From: Phymorhynchus buccinoides | Taxonomy: Eukaryota; Mollusca; Gastropoda; Neogastropoda; Raphitomidae | DNA: 64,000 bases | Direction: 5' to 3' | Assembly (NCBI GenBank): GCA_017654935.2 | Contig: CM065693.1 | Coordinates: 24,918,000-24,981,999, forward strand | Shown here: in pieces, positions 34,972 to 48,759 of the stretch | Numbering within the stretch: the first letter of the stretch is position 1 | How the letters are laid out: each line of letters begins with the position of its first letter | Translations under genes and position numbers: made by a program | The notes under the pieces: generated by a model | The model's database searches: none | What the model was told of the DNA's origin: nothing | The model's input: only the letters and a program-made list of their open reading frames with translations

Positions 34972-35092
34972 AAAAAAAGTCGGGACTTTACTGGTGTTGC
35001 ACTGCCTTCGAGCATTGCCTCCAGTATAGTTCCCACCATCTTTACATCTACTAATGTTCCATATGTGTCTGTTCCAGACCGGAGGACGTTTA
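34972..35092 (+). repeat. dispersed repeat S3, partial copy 5
   Basis: The right half only (GGGACTTTACTGGTGTTGCA to CCGGAGGACGTTTAACAG). Confidence 0.68.
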
Positions 35093-35465
35093 ACAGATTT
35101 ACTACTACGTTAATATGAATTAATGTATGACAGAAAAAGATATAATTAACAATAGCATAATCCCCATTTTTTCCAGTCTCATTTAATACAAGTCATTATT
35201 TCTCACAATAAGTTCCATAACAATAAGTCAATGGACCAACTGAAGATAGTCCGTTCTGACTCTTAATGCATCGATACATTTCTAAATCTATACAAACATG
35301 CTTGCATTGCATGCGCACATCCATACCACGCATATCCTGATCAAGGGATTTCTGTACAAGGCAGCGACAGCAATCAGTCGCATGCAATCACGCACTAGGT
35401 ACTGTAATCGTGAGTGCGTCTTAAACAGTTAACACAGGTAGTAAAATACAAATTAGATGTTACTA

Positions 35466-35642
35466 CAGTGGAACCTCATTTATAAGACCTTAAAAAAATC
35501 ATCCAAAATGAGGTCTTATAAGGGAGGGGTCTTGATAGGGAGGTAATTTTAATACTTACAAAGAAGAGTAATGTCTCAGAGAAGTAGGTCTTATGTGGGA
35601 GGGAGTCTTATAATGGGAGGTCTTATAAGGGAGGTTCCACTG
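35466..35642. mobile_element. pogo-like GAACCT MITE, simple form
   Basis: TA at 35464-35465 and 35643-35644. Ends CAGTGGAACCTCATTTATA and GGGAGGTTCCACTG. It contains a single copy of the roughly 91-bp unit amplified at 7572-9186. Confidence 0.88.
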
Positions 35643-36028
35643 TACTCATGTTAACTGTTACAGATGCACTCATGAATACGGTGCCAGAAATGAACAAAGC
35701 ATTGATAGGCTCAAGCTTAATATCATCAAGACCACTACAGTGTACAAGACAGGACTCCGATGAGCAAAACAGGGATCCTATTATGAGCAAAGCCATCCCG
35801 TCTCCCTTGGCAGGTTATTACGTCATTATGTCATCATCATCACACAAACTAAGCACCATCACCTCACTCCTCCCCTCTCACAAACGATCACCTCTCCTCG
35901 ACGATCACAGTCCTCAACCCAGGGCTCCCAGTCAAACATAAAGCAAGCATCTCTAAAATTTGGGGAAATAAGCCCCAAATCCCTTAAATTTATGGACGAT
36001 TCTGGCATCCCTTGTCCATCTTGTTTAA

Positions 36029-36267
36029 CCATTTCACCGCCAACGTCGCATTTTAGCACCACAATGGTTTTACACCCATGTCACTAAAAGGCATCAAATC
36101 AGGGCCTGTTATCCGAAGACCCTATTTTCTTAATTTTGGGAGGCAAGGATAGGCGTAATGTTATATATATGTCACAGAGGAATTTGCAATATTGCAGATA
36201 AAAAATTTTTTTTACCTAGTTAAGCTAAATGGTATTTGGAGGCTAAAAATGGCTGACTGCGAAAGGG
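36029..36267. mobile_element. piggyBac-like TTAA MITE, copy 4
   Basis: TTAA at 36025-36028 and 36268-36271. Ends CCATTTCACCGCCA and GCGAAAGGG, somewhat diverged. Confidence 0.78.
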
Positions 36268-36279
36268 TTAATTGTTGCA

Positions 36280-36780
36280 CATGTAATGACGATTTTAGAT
36301 GTCACAACGAGATGCCCCCGATAGTAATTTGACACAAGTTTAGAATGGAAACAATAAAGTTTTCTCAAGAATCACATTGCTCAACTAATGCTCTACAGCG
36401 ATCGCGTTAACTGGTATAGTAAAATACTGATTGCAAAACGATAATACTGAAGAACAAAATGGACCCGTCTGTCCCAGGGACTGATAATTGTCTTGCTTGG
36501 ACTGATAAATTGTTTTAACACAGGCTTTGAATTTGATATTGTGGTTTTCAACGGCTTTTGTTTCCCTGGGACTGGTTTTGACACTGGTCGCTTGGGGGGC
36601 ATTGTCGCTGATAGGACTGGTCTTCAAAGTTCCTAGCATTATCCCTTGTCAATCCTGTTGAATTGTAGTTGTGTAATGACGATTTTAGATGTCACAACAG
36701 GATAGTACTTTCACACCACCAGTTTAGAGAGGAAACTACAAAGTTTACTAAAACAAATCACCCCTTTTATACCAAAAAAT
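36280..36780. repeat. partial 390-bp duplication near the gene's 3' end
   Basis: GTAATGACGATTTTAGATGT begins at about 36281 and again at 36672, each followed by similar sequence. On the minus strand between them a frame starts MPPKRPVSKPVPGKQK and continues basic. It may be a relic of a transposase N-terminus, but this is not secure. Confidence 0.5.
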
Positions 36781-36791
36781 AACCACTGAAC

Positions 36792-36797
36792 TTTATT
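36792..36797 (-). promoter_or_regulatory. poly(A) signal of the TNFAIP8-like gene
   Basis: AATAAA on the minus strand (tttatt on plus), about 160 bases after the stop codon. It is the nearest canonical signal and gives a short 3' UTR. Other AT-rich matches further down cannot be excluded. Confidence 0.5.
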
Positions 36798-36954
36798 TTA
36801 AATTTTCACTGAAATCTGCAAAATCGCTCAAAAACAGGGAGCCCTGAAAACCATAAATTCTACCTGATAACCACACTATCACCTCTCCGGGTCTCCCCGA
36901 CAACCGCACAGCTGAAAAAACCCAAATTAACTGATTACGTTAACCCCCTCACTG

Positions 36955-37308
36955 TTACAAATTTCCCTCATCGATCTGTTTGTGCAGGTCCTGAACGATA
37001 GCGTCCATGAGGGAGCCCATGTTTCCCTGGCGGGCGAACAAGGCGTTGAGAAACTCGGGGTCGGCGAAGGTGTTGAAGACGGTGTCGACGCGACCTTTGG
37101 TCTTGTCGGTGAGGTGGCGGGCGATGATGTCCTGAAGCAGCTGGCGACACTCGTCGATGCTGGCCGTGACGAACTTCTGGTCGTAGGTGAACTCCACCTC
37201 CCAGAAGCTGATCACCGTCATGGTGAGGGAGTTGAACTTGCGTTTGAAGTCCGTGGCCAGGTTCAGCTCGTCCGTGTTGAACTGGTTGTTCTTGTTCAGG
37301 ATGCCCAC
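36955..37308 (-). CDS. TNFAIP8-like (TIPE family) protein, last coding exon
   Basis: This exon encodes the C-terminal two thirds of a TNFAIP8/TIPE-family protein, a cytosolic all-helical fold with a lipid-binding cavity, known in animals for roles in phosphoinositide signalling, cell survival and immune balance. The family is recognisable from NNQFNTDEL, the block around TVISFWEVEFTYD, DECRQLL, HLTDKTKGRVD, VFNTFADPEFLNALF and the final DLHKQIDEGNL, which match the known C-terminus in order and length (117 codons, then TAA at 36955-36957). The acceptor is CTCAG at 37309-37313 and the exon starts in phase 0 with V-G-I-L, so it joins exactly to the phase-0 donor at 38507. It is GC-rich compared with its surroundings. 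The family call is firm; the paralogue (TNFAIP8 or TNFAIP8L1-3 type) cannot be decided, since invertebrates usually have one ancestral gene. Confidence 0.93.
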   Translation of the reverse strand: MGILNKNNQFNTDELNLATDFKRKFNSLTMTVISFWEVEFTYDQKFVTASIDECRQLLQDIIARHLTDKTKGRVDTVFNTFADPEFLNALFARQGNMGSLMDAIVQDLHKQIDEGNL

Positions 37309-37966
37309 CTGAGACAACACCGAGGGAACATTTTAGAATAAGTAGTTGGGGCTTGAAGGAATAAAAACAGCAACACTGTTGTAAAAGATAAGCAATATTT
37401 TGGTTTATTTTTAAAACCTTTTTCCAGCTAAAACGTTGGCCAACTAACAGTCTTTGGAAGACTCATAAACATCAGTTCACCACTGCTCCACAAACCAAAA
37501 TCATAAAAAAAACCACCTTCAAAATAAAAACAAGCATTAGTAAATTTGCTGTTAGGAGGGCCTCACTCACGCTGGCTCCGCGACTAAAAGAATAGTGTCG
37601 TCAGTAGGGGGATTAGTAGGTGGTGTCCTGAAAAGGCTCCACTGAACTCCACCGAAGTGACTCAGCAGCAGTGCAGTGTCTCCTCGGTTGGTTGCCTCCT
37701 GACGGCCTAACATAGATTCACTCCTCCTGGACTCAGATTCTGTGACCTGAGCGTGCAGAGGTGTGGCTGCGAATTGGGACTCGGAATGAACGGCGTGAGA
37801 GCAATGCCACTGTACGGCCCAGAAGATGGGACAGCAAAAAAAAAACCCAACAAAAATTGTTGTTAGGGTATCCTTTGAGTTTGAAGCTTTTTTCTTTAAC
37901 TATGGTGATTACGTGGCAAGTTGGTTAACACTCCATTATACACAATAATTGTGCATGCGTTCCTTT

Positions 37967-38038
37967 CCTTGACAATAATCTTGATAATGTACTTCACAAA
38001 TTTATCTGCCTCCTTGTTGCCCTGGTAAAGTTCTTCAG
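37967..38038 (-). pseudogene. extra copy A of the TNFAIP8-like exon 3' half, diverged
   Basis: The most diverged copy and the one nearest the last exon. The frame is still open (ELYQGNKEADKFVKYIIK, then IIVK) with one residue missing relative to the parent, but the donor GT has become GA. It is therefore unlikely to be spliced as an exon. Confidence 0.55.
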
Positions 38039-38070
38039 GACATGCACACGTGCACACACACAAACACAAT

Positions 38071-38169
38071 CTCTTAGCTTGAAAACAATCTTGATGACGT
38101 ACTTCATGACTTTCTCTTCTTCTTCTTCAAGACTTTCACTGCCACATTGATGCCATATAGTCCTTCAGG
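38071..38169 (-). pseudogene. extra copy B of the TNFAIP8-like exon 3' half, decayed
   Basis: A degraded copy that starts with LKDY, carries an insertion of A/G-rich DNA and a TGA stop, and has lost the donor (CT in place of GT). Confidence 0.55.
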
Positions 38170-38210
38170 ATGCATGCATGCAAATCTGCACACACACACA
38201 TACACAACCT

Positions 38211-38395
<185 letters not shown>

Positions 38396-38397
38396 CT

Positions 38398-38461
38398 CTT
38401 ACCTTGATGACAATCTTGACGATGTTCTTCATGACTTTCTCCGCCTCTTGTTGCCCTTCAG
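38398..38461 (-). pseudogene. extra copy D of the TNFAIP8-like exon 3' half, frameshifted
   Basis: Same duplicated segment. It has deletions after LK and in the NKKEAE part that break the frame, but keeps AAG|GTAAG as donor. (CA)n lies on both sides. Confidence 0.7.
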
Positions 38462-38506
38462 AAAACACACACACACACAACACAACACACACTCTCTCTC
38501 TCTCAC

Positions 38507-38718
38507 CTTGATGACAATCTTGACGATGTTCTTCATGACTTTCTCCGCCTCCTTCTTGTTGCCCTTGTAGTCCTTCAGGATGCGGTAGGTGTTGTCCAGG
38601 ATCCTGCCCGTGGTGTCATCGATGAACGCCTTGGCGATCTTCTTGCTGGACATCTTGCCCAGCAGCTTCTTCTGGGCCCTCAGCCCCAGACCCCGTGAGT
38701 CGAACCCTGCGCCCGGCT
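38507..38718 (-). CDS. TNFAIP8-like protein, upstream coding exon
   Basis: This exon encodes the N-terminal helical part of the TIPE protein: GLRAQKKLLGKMSSKKIAK, then a DDTTGRILD segment and KGNKKEAEKVMKNIVKIVIK. The family's QKK(L/I)L.KM and NKKEAEK landmarks are intact. The donor is AAG|GTGAGA at 38506, phase 0, joining to V-G-I-L in the last exon; vertebrate relatives read straight across this point, so this intron is extra. The 5' boundary is not certain. Possible acceptor AGs lie at 38719-38720, 38717-38718 and 38707-38708, and there is no ATG upstream in frame (position 38734 would be GTG). The first few residues must come from another exon. The donor-proximal 75 bp is repeated several times around it in CA-repeat DNA. 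Confidence 0.88.
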
Positions 38719-38784
38719 CTGCCACTAGTAACACACAAGTTTACTTTATATCATTAATAAACAGAATACACACACAATCACTTA

Positions 38785-38856
38785 CCTTGATGACAATCTT
38801 GATGATGTTCTTCGTGACTTTCTCCGCCACCTTCTTGTTGCCCTTGTAGTCCTTCA
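38785..38856 (-). pseudogene. extra copy F of the TNFAIP8-like exon 3' half, intact
   Basis: A duplicate of the donor-proximal part of the 38507 exon, lying upstream of it on the minus strand. It reads through without a stop (LKDYKGNKKVAEKVTKNIIK, then IVIK) and keeps a strong donor AAG|GTAAG at 38784. If the AG just before GAC TAC served as acceptor, it would be a phase 0/0 mini-exon of 66 nt. The polypyrimidine tract before that AG is weak. Its T and I replacements fit the family. It could be an alternative exon or a young, still-intact fragment. Confidence 0.6.
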
Positions 38857-38864
38857 GAACACTT

Positions 38865-38906
38865 CAGATTTCTCTATCTCTGTTAATAAACAGAGATAGA
38901 GAAGTC
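38865..38906. repeat. 19-bp inverted repeat, 4-base loop
   Basis: AGATTTCTCTATCTCTGTT, a loop AATA, then its reverse complement with one mismatch. It sits directly upstream (minus sense) of exon copy F and would form a strong hairpin in the transcript. Confidence 0.85.
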
Positions 38907-38999
38907 TCCATCCCTAAAAAGGCTAAGCACACAACAACTACCAAGGCCACCTAACCTATGCAAGGATGAAACCTGGGAAAAGTGAAAAGCAGGAAGGCC

Positions 39000-40200
39000 A
39001 GAGTTCCAGCGACCGCCTTGGCTGGATCAAGCCCCATTGTGTGGGCTAAGGGGCGAAGCCCCATGAAACACAGCTTTTTTAAAACATTTTTATTCAGGCA
39101 TCAGAATAGTCTGAAGCATAATCCTCTGAAAACTGCGGTACAAGGGCCATCAAGGCCCTAGACTGCAGAGGGGCAACACTGAAATCAATTCTCAACATGA
39201 CGAAAAAGGCGTAATGGAGTGAAAAATCACCTTAGAATTGCTATTTTAACAGAAAAGATAATCAATAAAAAGGCAAAACCTCTGAGAGTAGAAGCTAATC
39301 CTTAGTCAGAAATTTGTAATCCTCTGAATTATGCAGATCCTCTGACAATTCTGATGCCTATTTATTAGTAAAATCAGAGCATCTGGATACAGTTTTTATC
39401 TTTTTATTCCCCCAACAATAAAACCTTTTTTTCTCATTCCAGTGGAATTGCTCTCAACCATGCGATTTCAGGATTTCCTGAAAAACTACAAAGACAAAAT
39501 CAGGATTCCTGCTTTTTCTAATGGATGGCTTTCTCCATGCCTACGGTACCTATTCGCCTAGCTCAGTGCAGAGTAGAAGTACAGGAGCAGACCCAGGAAC
39601 TTCCTCAACTTGACAAAAACCCACAGATTTGTTCATATACCCCTCATCCGACGCAGAACACAGTGCTTATTATGTCAAGTCCTTTTCTTCGATTCTCTTG
39701 TCTTCTATCGAAAGATCTCGTATAATGTCTTTATTCTTCTTTTTACCATAAGCGCAAATGCTTAAAATTCAATATCAACCATAAATGCTTGTTATCATTA
39801 TCATCATCATTATTAATACTGTATAATAAAAAATAAATAAAAATAACAATTATGCATAAGTTCCCAAAGCGAGGAACAGAAACATACAATGTTAACAGGG
39901 GAATAACCACAAGACATATTCAAGTAGGAAACACTAATGATAATAAATCATTGTCATACAAACAAACTTTCCTAAAAAAAGCACATACACATCATTCCAT
40001 AACTTACTGTTGATGAAGGTATGGGATTACAAGTTCCACACAACCGCCGACTGTTGAAGAAGTAGATGCTGGAAATATATCCTTAAATTGCCAACGTTAT
40101 TCTGTCAGCACCTCTTGCTCTTAGCCTGTTGATAAGTATGTCGTGTGCTGCATTTGTTCCTGGATATATGCGCCAACAAGGAGTCAAGGAAGGTCACACT
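39000..40200. other. no recognised gene or element
   Basis: AT-rich DNA with an (ATC/ATT) run near 39795-39815. No convincing exon on either strand. Confidence 0.45.
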
Positions 40201-40339
40201 TTCTGCTAGTACTAGTAGACTGTAGAGTCAGAAGCCCAGCGCATTGGTAGTGGTGAATTGGGTACGGCTGCACACAAAGACAAAGAATGAAAGATTCTTT
40301 GATTATTAGTGAAAACAACTGCAGGGAAACATATTAAGT

Positions 40340-40790
40340 TATTTATGCTAGTGCAACGCCAAGTACCGGTAACGCCTAGTACCGGTAACGCCAAGTACCG
40401 GTAACGCTGAGTACCGGTGCTGAGAGGTCGGCATTCTCTCTCTCTCTCTCTCTGTAAAGTAACTGCTGACAGCTCGCACGCGCGCTAAAGTAATGTCCGC
40501 TCTCACTCGGTGAATAGCGCGATATTGTACATCGCTAAAGTAATCTCCGCTCTCCAACCCTTTTCTTGCCCGCGCGGGCGCAGTACTGGGTTGTTTCTGT
40601 GTAAACTGTTTGTTTGTTGTTAGTTTGTTGTTAGGGCTGATAGCAAATTTGAAGCGATTCGATCGAAAAACGGCAGAGTTATAAGGCCCGTTCTGTGTTC
40701 CACACACACACACAGACAGTTGCCTTTTAATAATGTTTACATTATTTATTGTACGCAAACACACACAAACATGCATGCAAGCACACACAC
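40340..40790 (-). repeat. GTACCGGTAACGCC tandem units and 45-bp core, mirror of 16.8-17.3 kb
   Basis: Four units of about 17 bp (AGTACCGGTAACGCC, 40365-40420), a TC run, then the inverted core AGCAAATTTGAAGCGATTCG with ACGGCAGAGTTATAAGGCCC, and (CA)n ends. The order is the reverse of the 16757-17345 block. Confidence 0.68.
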
Positions 40791-41238
40791 ACACACACTA
40801 TACACTCACCTGTATGCACTCTCTCTCTCTCTCTCTGTCTCCATAACATCAATGTATTACCATAGATAGATGAAATAAGAGAAGACGTTACAATGTTCAG
40901 TATTTCTGGACACCATGATCACAATCTTACAGCTTAGTCTTGTTCAGATATCTTCATCTCGTTTTGGGCCTTAAATTATACACAATGGCTCAACCCCCTG
41001 TAAACCGACTTACGGTAATTAAACTACATAACCTCCACTCTCTAGTCCTTCCCAGCTGTCTTACTTACTTCATCAACAGCATGGGTGGGAGTAGAACATT
41101 TCAGCTATTCTGAAAAAAATGCATCAGCTATACTAAAAAAGAAAGCAAGGATGTCTTCACATGTTCCAGTTGGACAAATTTGCTCTACTGAATTCAGTAT
41201 TTATACTGAAGGCCTCCCACCCCTGCAACAGTGTACTA

Positions 41239-43303
41239 CAGTACTCCCCGTTTATAGTAAACTCGGTTATAAGCAATTTTGGTTACAGTAAAGGAAAGTA
41301 TTGGTTCCCGGCCAAAGGTCTACTGTTTTATTACTAAATAGTCCTCGGATAGTAGCAACTCGGTTATAATTTTAAAAAAACTGCTATAGTAAAGTCACTT
41401 TTGGTTCCCCACAGGGGAGTAATTAATAGCGGCTACGTTGGTTATGTCAGACGTTTGACGCGTTTGAACTATCCACGTCTGAACTATCCGAGCAGTGTAG
41501 TCGCGATTCACAGGTCAGACGTCAGCTTTAGACTTCATACGTCGGAACTACTTCGGAATACCCCGATGATACTGAGATGTGCGCATGCGCTATATACTTT
41601 CTTCCGCGCGACGCAGAGGAAAGCAGCCGCGTGAGGCAGAGACTGCTAGGCTAGCACGCTCTCTGCTGCTAGGCCTATGTGTTGAGTGTGTGTGTTGGAA
41701 AGGAATGTAGGCCCTAGCTAGTTTTGTAGTAGGTTTATAAGATAAACTATAGTTAGGCCTAGTATTGTTTCCACACTCTCTGTCTGAGTTTCAGTTTCAT
41801 GTGTCAAATTTAGGATGTGGCATAAGCTTAAATAATTAAATAACAAATTTGTGTAGGGTGTGTGAGTGATAATAGACTAGTAATGGAACTGAATTATGTC
41901 GAGCCTAACAGAATAAAAAGTTCAAACGACCTCTCTCTCTCACACACATGCGGCGCATGCACACACGGCCGCACACACACACACACAAGCTAGCCCTCAA
42001 GACATGCGAGTCCGCCATGAAGCAATCTCATTGTGGTTCACGCTTTCAACGTAGGCCTACTGACGGCTTGGTTTTTGTCATGCTGTAGCATGAATCATCT
42101 TCAAAAACAACTTTATAAGTGTTGCACGAGATATGTACTTTCATGCCAACATACGCACCCATTTTAGCAATAAACCGAATAAATCGCCGCCTTTGCATCT
42201 CCCAATCTCGACTGTAGTTAAGACGCACAGCTCGTAATCTGCCGAATTCGCTTGACTAAATTTCAGCCCTTTAGTTCGCCCGTACGCCGAAGGTTTTAGG
42301 TCAGTCAGGCCCCATGAATTGCAACTTTCCCTGGAAAGTGCAGACGTTTCCGTGTACGTTAGACGTACGCCCCATGAATAGGACCCCAGGACTGGCTCCT
42401 CGGTTACAATAAAAAAAAAGTCCTCTTCGTGACCTTTGCAAAAACTGCCACCAATGTATGCGTCAGTCTCACCACTCCCTCCACCCACCCATAGTAGCAA
42501 CTGGGCTATAATTATTTTAAAAAAATCCTATAGTAAAGTCATTTGTGGTTCCTCCTCGGTTACAATAAAAAATTTGTCCTCTTCGTAACCTTTGTAAATA
42601 CCTCATCACAGTTTCACTACTCCCTCTCTATCTTTGTCTCTCTCTCTCTCTCCCTCCCTCTCTCTCTCTTTCTCTCTGTTTTTACAAATTCTTGCTTAAA
42701 GAGAACTTTATTATTTAAGCTGTAAATAAAAGAGAGATTGTGCATACATTTTGTTAAACAAAATTTTGTTGATTACACTGCGCGATGGCGCTGCGGTAGA
42801 ACGGGCAATACAGTTGATAGCTTGGGCACGAAACACGTGACTATTCGCCACGAATTTCTATTATGAAACTCATTATGACAAACTAACATTACATTGGCTG
42901 CTACTAGTACTAGGTTTGTACCCGCTCTACCGCAGCGCCCTCGCATGGCAGAAATGGCGAACTAAGTCGACCATTTCCGCCCACAATCTTCATTTGCAAT
43001 TCATTACATACAATTGAGAACTGTCCGGTCATTGGCTGCAATTAAATTTGTATCTGTTTTACTGCAGCGCCCTCACACAGAGGAAAAGGCGAGCTAAGTC
43101 AACAATTGAGCCCACACTCTCATTACTTAGTGGAAAAAAATGAATCGGAAAAAAATATATATAGCATCATGAAAATGCGATAATTTATTGCAGGCATGAT
43201 AATATACATGGTATAATTATCCGAACATCGTTTATAAGAAAAACCTGTTATAGTAAAGGAAAATCCTTACTCCCCTGGACTTTACTATAAGCGGGGTGTA
43301 TTG
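41239..43303. mobile_element. 2-kb element with pogo-like ends
   Basis: TA-flanked ends CAGTACTCCCCGTTTATAGT and ACTATAAGCGGGGTGTATTG (mostly complementary over 23 bp). CTCGGTTATAA/CTATAGTAAAG modules recur inside (41350-41410, 42490-42560), and there is a tandem repeat of about 115 bp near 42905-43110. No transposase frame recognised. It may be two overlapping insertions. Confidence 0.65.
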
Positions 43304-43651
43304 TATCTCACTCACCTTCTACACCAGTAGTGTACTGTCTACATCAAGTGTATCATTTCAGTTACACTTACAGCCAGGGGGTGGACGGCCGTCAATTTTC
43401 ACCTGTCACAACCTGCCCCACCCTCTAACCATCACAACTCTTCAATCACTGTTGCGGGTCATAGGCTACAGCAGGTGTGATGGCACGTGGTTTATATGTA
43501 ATCTAACGTAAAGAAAGCCTTTGCCTGTTTGTGTTTAGCAAATCAAGGTCATCTGTTTACTTCTTGAGAGATTCCTCATGACTACTGTAATTGAAATCTT
43601 AAAACAGACTGGAGGTCAAATTTGGACAAGTCAGTTTTTTTATTTTGTGTA

Positions 43652-43825
43652 CAGTGAAAATCGCTTAGGTCAAAATTGGAGGGACTGAACTTTTATTTTG
43701 AGATAGCCAATATTTTGAGTTAAAAATAACTTTTTGCATAAAGATTATAAAGCTGGAACCAGAAAATGATTGCGAGTTATCCAGTGTTTTGGGTTATCCG
43801 TTTTTGAGTTATCAGGAATCCACTG
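43652..43825. mobile_element. pogo-like GAGTTATC MITE, copy 1
   Basis: TA-flanked (43650-43651, 43826-43827). Begins CAGTGAAAATCGCTTA and ends GAGTTATCAGGAATCCACTG. 174 bp. Confidence 0.82.
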
Positions 43826-44148
43826 TAATTGTTAGATTTTTGGTTTATCAAAATTAATAGATAATTGCACTTTGTAAAAAGTGTAGAGCTTAGAAAAGAA
43901 CCATGGATACAAAATGTATCCTACGCCAGTAATAAACATACACAATCACAGAAGATGGATACACAGACATTAAAACTATAAACAATGAAGGTAGTATGGG
44001 AAATTCTAACTGGTTTTTTTCTTTCTTCTTCTTAATTCTTCTTTCTTGGCATATATGCCTTGATCTACACAGACAGACCAGCCCTTGAGACGAATAGTGT
44101 AGTTTTCCCCAGTTCTTGGAGGCTGCCATAGAGCTTTTTTTTCCTTAA

Positions 44149-44527
44149 CTCATTCAAGTCGTTCCGGCCATATATGTCCGGAATTAATAGATAGCTGTCA
44201 ATTTGACGCATTTGCTTCAAGGGAAGTAAATCTGTGTGCACCTTATCACTTCTAAACTCGCTTCACTCCCTTAGACCACAATTTTGCCTCTGACTTTGCT
44301 TTTGTAGTGGTTTGTTGTGGGGAAACCAATCAGTGTAGAGTTTTTCTATATAAAGTCTACGTATAAAAAAGTCTGATCTACCACTTCCCTATGTCTAAAC
44401 CTGAAGTAAAATACTCGTAATCTTCTTTCATTTCTCTATTTGTTTATGTATGTTTTGTTTTGTGTGTATGGCTGGAGTGATTTGTGAGGGTTTTTTAATA
44501 ATTCAAAATCGTTGCGATGCGAATGAG
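44149..44527. mobile_element. possible TTAA element, CTCATTC ends
   Basis: TTAA at 44145-44148, left end CTCATTCAAGTCG, right end GCGATGCGAATGAG followed by TTGT. Only seven terminal bases match perfectly, so the call is tentative. Confidence 0.4.
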
Positions 44528-44529
44528 TT

Positions 44530-45620
44530 GTCTTTTTTAATTTTATTTACAGAGCATGATAAATAAAAAGTTTACATACATGGCACATTTTACTTCAGGT
44601 TTGAAAGCAGAGTCCAAAATGTCATATCAGCTAAGACAAACAATTGTTTTCTATGTTATCCCTTTTTTCACATCCCTAATGAATAATCTATAAATATATG
44701 GTTAGGGGAGGGGGGATATTAAGATGTGGTGAAAAATAACACACACGAATGACATGACGCATGACGGGCTCGTCAGCAGAGCACAACATAATATAACATA
44801 CCCCAGTTGGCCATTCATTCTTTGACCATCAATGGGAAATCAAGTCATAAATAGAATTCTTCCAGAATTTAAGATTTTACTTCAGAGAAATGGTTTCTTA
44901 GAAGTTAGAATTCACTGGCACTTTTGAATTTCTCAGGTAAACAATTTTGTTGTACAGATTTCCATGAATCCAGACAGTGTCGCTGTTTTTATTTGGCTTT
45001 CCTTGGCCTTTAGCCAAGAGTTTTTACTACTTTTTGGTAGGAAGGATCACATTCATTCAGGACTTACTTTACCTCTTTCCCCGGTCTGCCCCGGGTAAAC
45101 AACCTTTTGATAATAGTGCCCATTGGACTGTAGAAAAGAAGAGCTAAGACTGCAAGAGTTCAGAAAGTTAGACAGAGCTTTATATTAAAAGAGGGTTTAT
45201 TTTGCATATATATATATAGATGCATGTTCAAGTTCAATTTCAAATTGAAAGAGGTGGATTTTTAAGGTGGCTTAAAATTGTCAACATCTCTCTATTTCTC
45301 TCTGAGCTCTCTCCCTCCCTCAAACACACACACACACACCCCAGCTTTTTTGAAATATGATACATTCCCTGCATGAGCTATAATTAGGATATGACAAGAA
45401 TTTTGTAGACCCAACAATTCCTTTTTATATTGATTATATTCATTGTACAAAGAAATATTTCTTTTCATAAAGTGTAAAAATAAACTCATAGCCCTAAGCT
45501 TTTATGCCTATGACTTTATTTACACATTACTTTATTACATTTACAGGCAACAAGAAATTAATAAAATGGCAAATGAAAAAGATCAAAGGAACAAATGACC
45601 TAGGCAAGCATTTGCCATGT
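44530..45620. other. no recognised gene
   Basis: AT-rich sequence with a short CA run at 45325-45339. Nothing coding identified. Confidence 0.45.
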
Positions 45621-45639
45621 GTTTCCCAGTTTGATTGCT

Positions 45640-45641
<2 letters not shown>

Positions 45642-45724
<83 letters not shown>
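45642..45724. repeat. (TG)n microsatellite
   Basis: About 41 TG units, with further TG-rich DNA to 45900 and a GCAT run at 45846-45860. Confidence 0.96.
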
Positions 45725-45729
<5 letters not shown>

Positions 45730-46180
45730 GCGTGTGTGTGTCTTGTCTGTGTGCGCGCGTGTGTGCGTCCAGGCACTTCAGTTGAAATAGTTTTCTACAA
45801 ACAAAAGTGTGTGTGTGTGTGTGTGCAATCATATGTGTATGTGTGCATGCATGCATGCATAAGCTTGCGTGTGTGCATCAGTGTATGTGTTTGTGTTCAT
45901 ACCAGATGTTTCTCTTCAAACAACTAAGATAGGGTTCACTGACATACACATCAATACTCGCACAACTCCTCATATAATCACAACAGCTGGTTTGCAGTAG
46001 CTGGATCAATGAGAACATGAAAAAAATCAAATCCTGCTTCAACAGTGCTTCGTTTTTTTTTAATCTTTTGATCAATTTTCACGCCTTAGTCAGTTAGTGC
46101 CTTTGTAAAGTAAAACTGAGCATATCCCATATATCTCACAAAATTACTATTTTTACTAGTTCTACTTCTAGTACTACTGT

Positions 46181-46490
46181 TGTAGTTGTTGTTGTATCCT
46201 GGCTTAAAGACTCCAGGGATCATCCCAACAGTTGAAGCACTTGAACACCATGGTACAAATGCACCAGCTAGGGGTGAGAACATTACGTATGTTACCGTTT
46301 TTGATTACCCCGCCATGTGGGCAGCCACATTCTGACTTCGGAGGATTTTGGACTGATGATGTTATGCTAGGAGCTTGCCATGGCTAAAGACAATCCCCGC
46401 ATAACTATGCAGAACATAACATTTTGATGTAGCCTTGGTGTTCTAGCTTATGTCAACTTGTCTGACACAGCCTTATGCCAAGTCGAGTAC
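46181..46490 (+). repeat. dispersed repeat S1, copy 4 (full)
   Basis: One of two nearly complete copies: from TGTATCCTGGCTTAAAGACT to CACAGCCTTATGCCAAG. Confidence 0.75.
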
Positions 46491-46680
46491 TACTACTACT
46501 ACATGTACTACTACCAACTACCACCACCACTACTAGTAGTATTACATCATGTGCTACTACTACTACCAGTAATAATAAATACAAGATCATCAAGATTGCA
46601 AGTCATATAAATGTACTCCGTGTATAACGCGGGCTCTCTTTCTGCCTCTTCATACCCTCCCCTCTGATCTACTCACAAAG

Positions 46681-46682
<2 letters not shown>

Positions 46683-46722
<40 letters not shown>

Positions 46723-46830
46723 GCGTGTGTGTGCGTGTGCGTGCGTGTGCGTGTGTGTGTGTGTGTCTGTGTGCGTGTGTGTGCGTGCGTGCGTGCGTGT
46801 GTGTGTGTGTTTGTGCATGTGTGTTTGTGA
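46683..46830. repeat. (TG)n/(CG) microsatellite
   Basis: TG repeat with CGTG interruptions. Confidence 0.95.
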
Positions 46831-47213
46831 AAAACAACTTTTTTATGCTTTTGTTCCTAACAGGACACCATAGTCAGCCACACTCTGATGACTGTGCATG
46901 CTGACTTCACAAAACTAACTGCGCACAGACATGGATTTTTTGTCACTTCTCAATGGCCTCATTTTTAGCTAAGTTGTTACATGAATTTGCTTTCACTTGG
47001 CCCCATCTATCCAGGATTGTCAAAGCTCAGGTGAAATTCTGACACTTTGTTTTGTAACAAAGAAAAACTTTGGGAGGGGGTGGGGTCTAGAGCATTTTTT
47101 AAACGTAACAGGCATCACTGCTGGGACACTGGGGATAACTCAATCAATCTTTATCATCATAAGGATTGATTCAGCAGTTTAGGCTTGGAAGATTCAAACA
47201 CTTTTGTTTACTT

Positions 47214-48751
<1,538 letters not shown>

Positions 48752-48759
48752 AAATGATA

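Noticed and set aside
36385..36639. Minus-strand frame starting MPPKRPVSKPVPGKQK as an exon of the TNFAIP8-like gene
   Set aside because: It lies beyond the gene's stop codon and inside a duplicated segment; no donor in phase was found.
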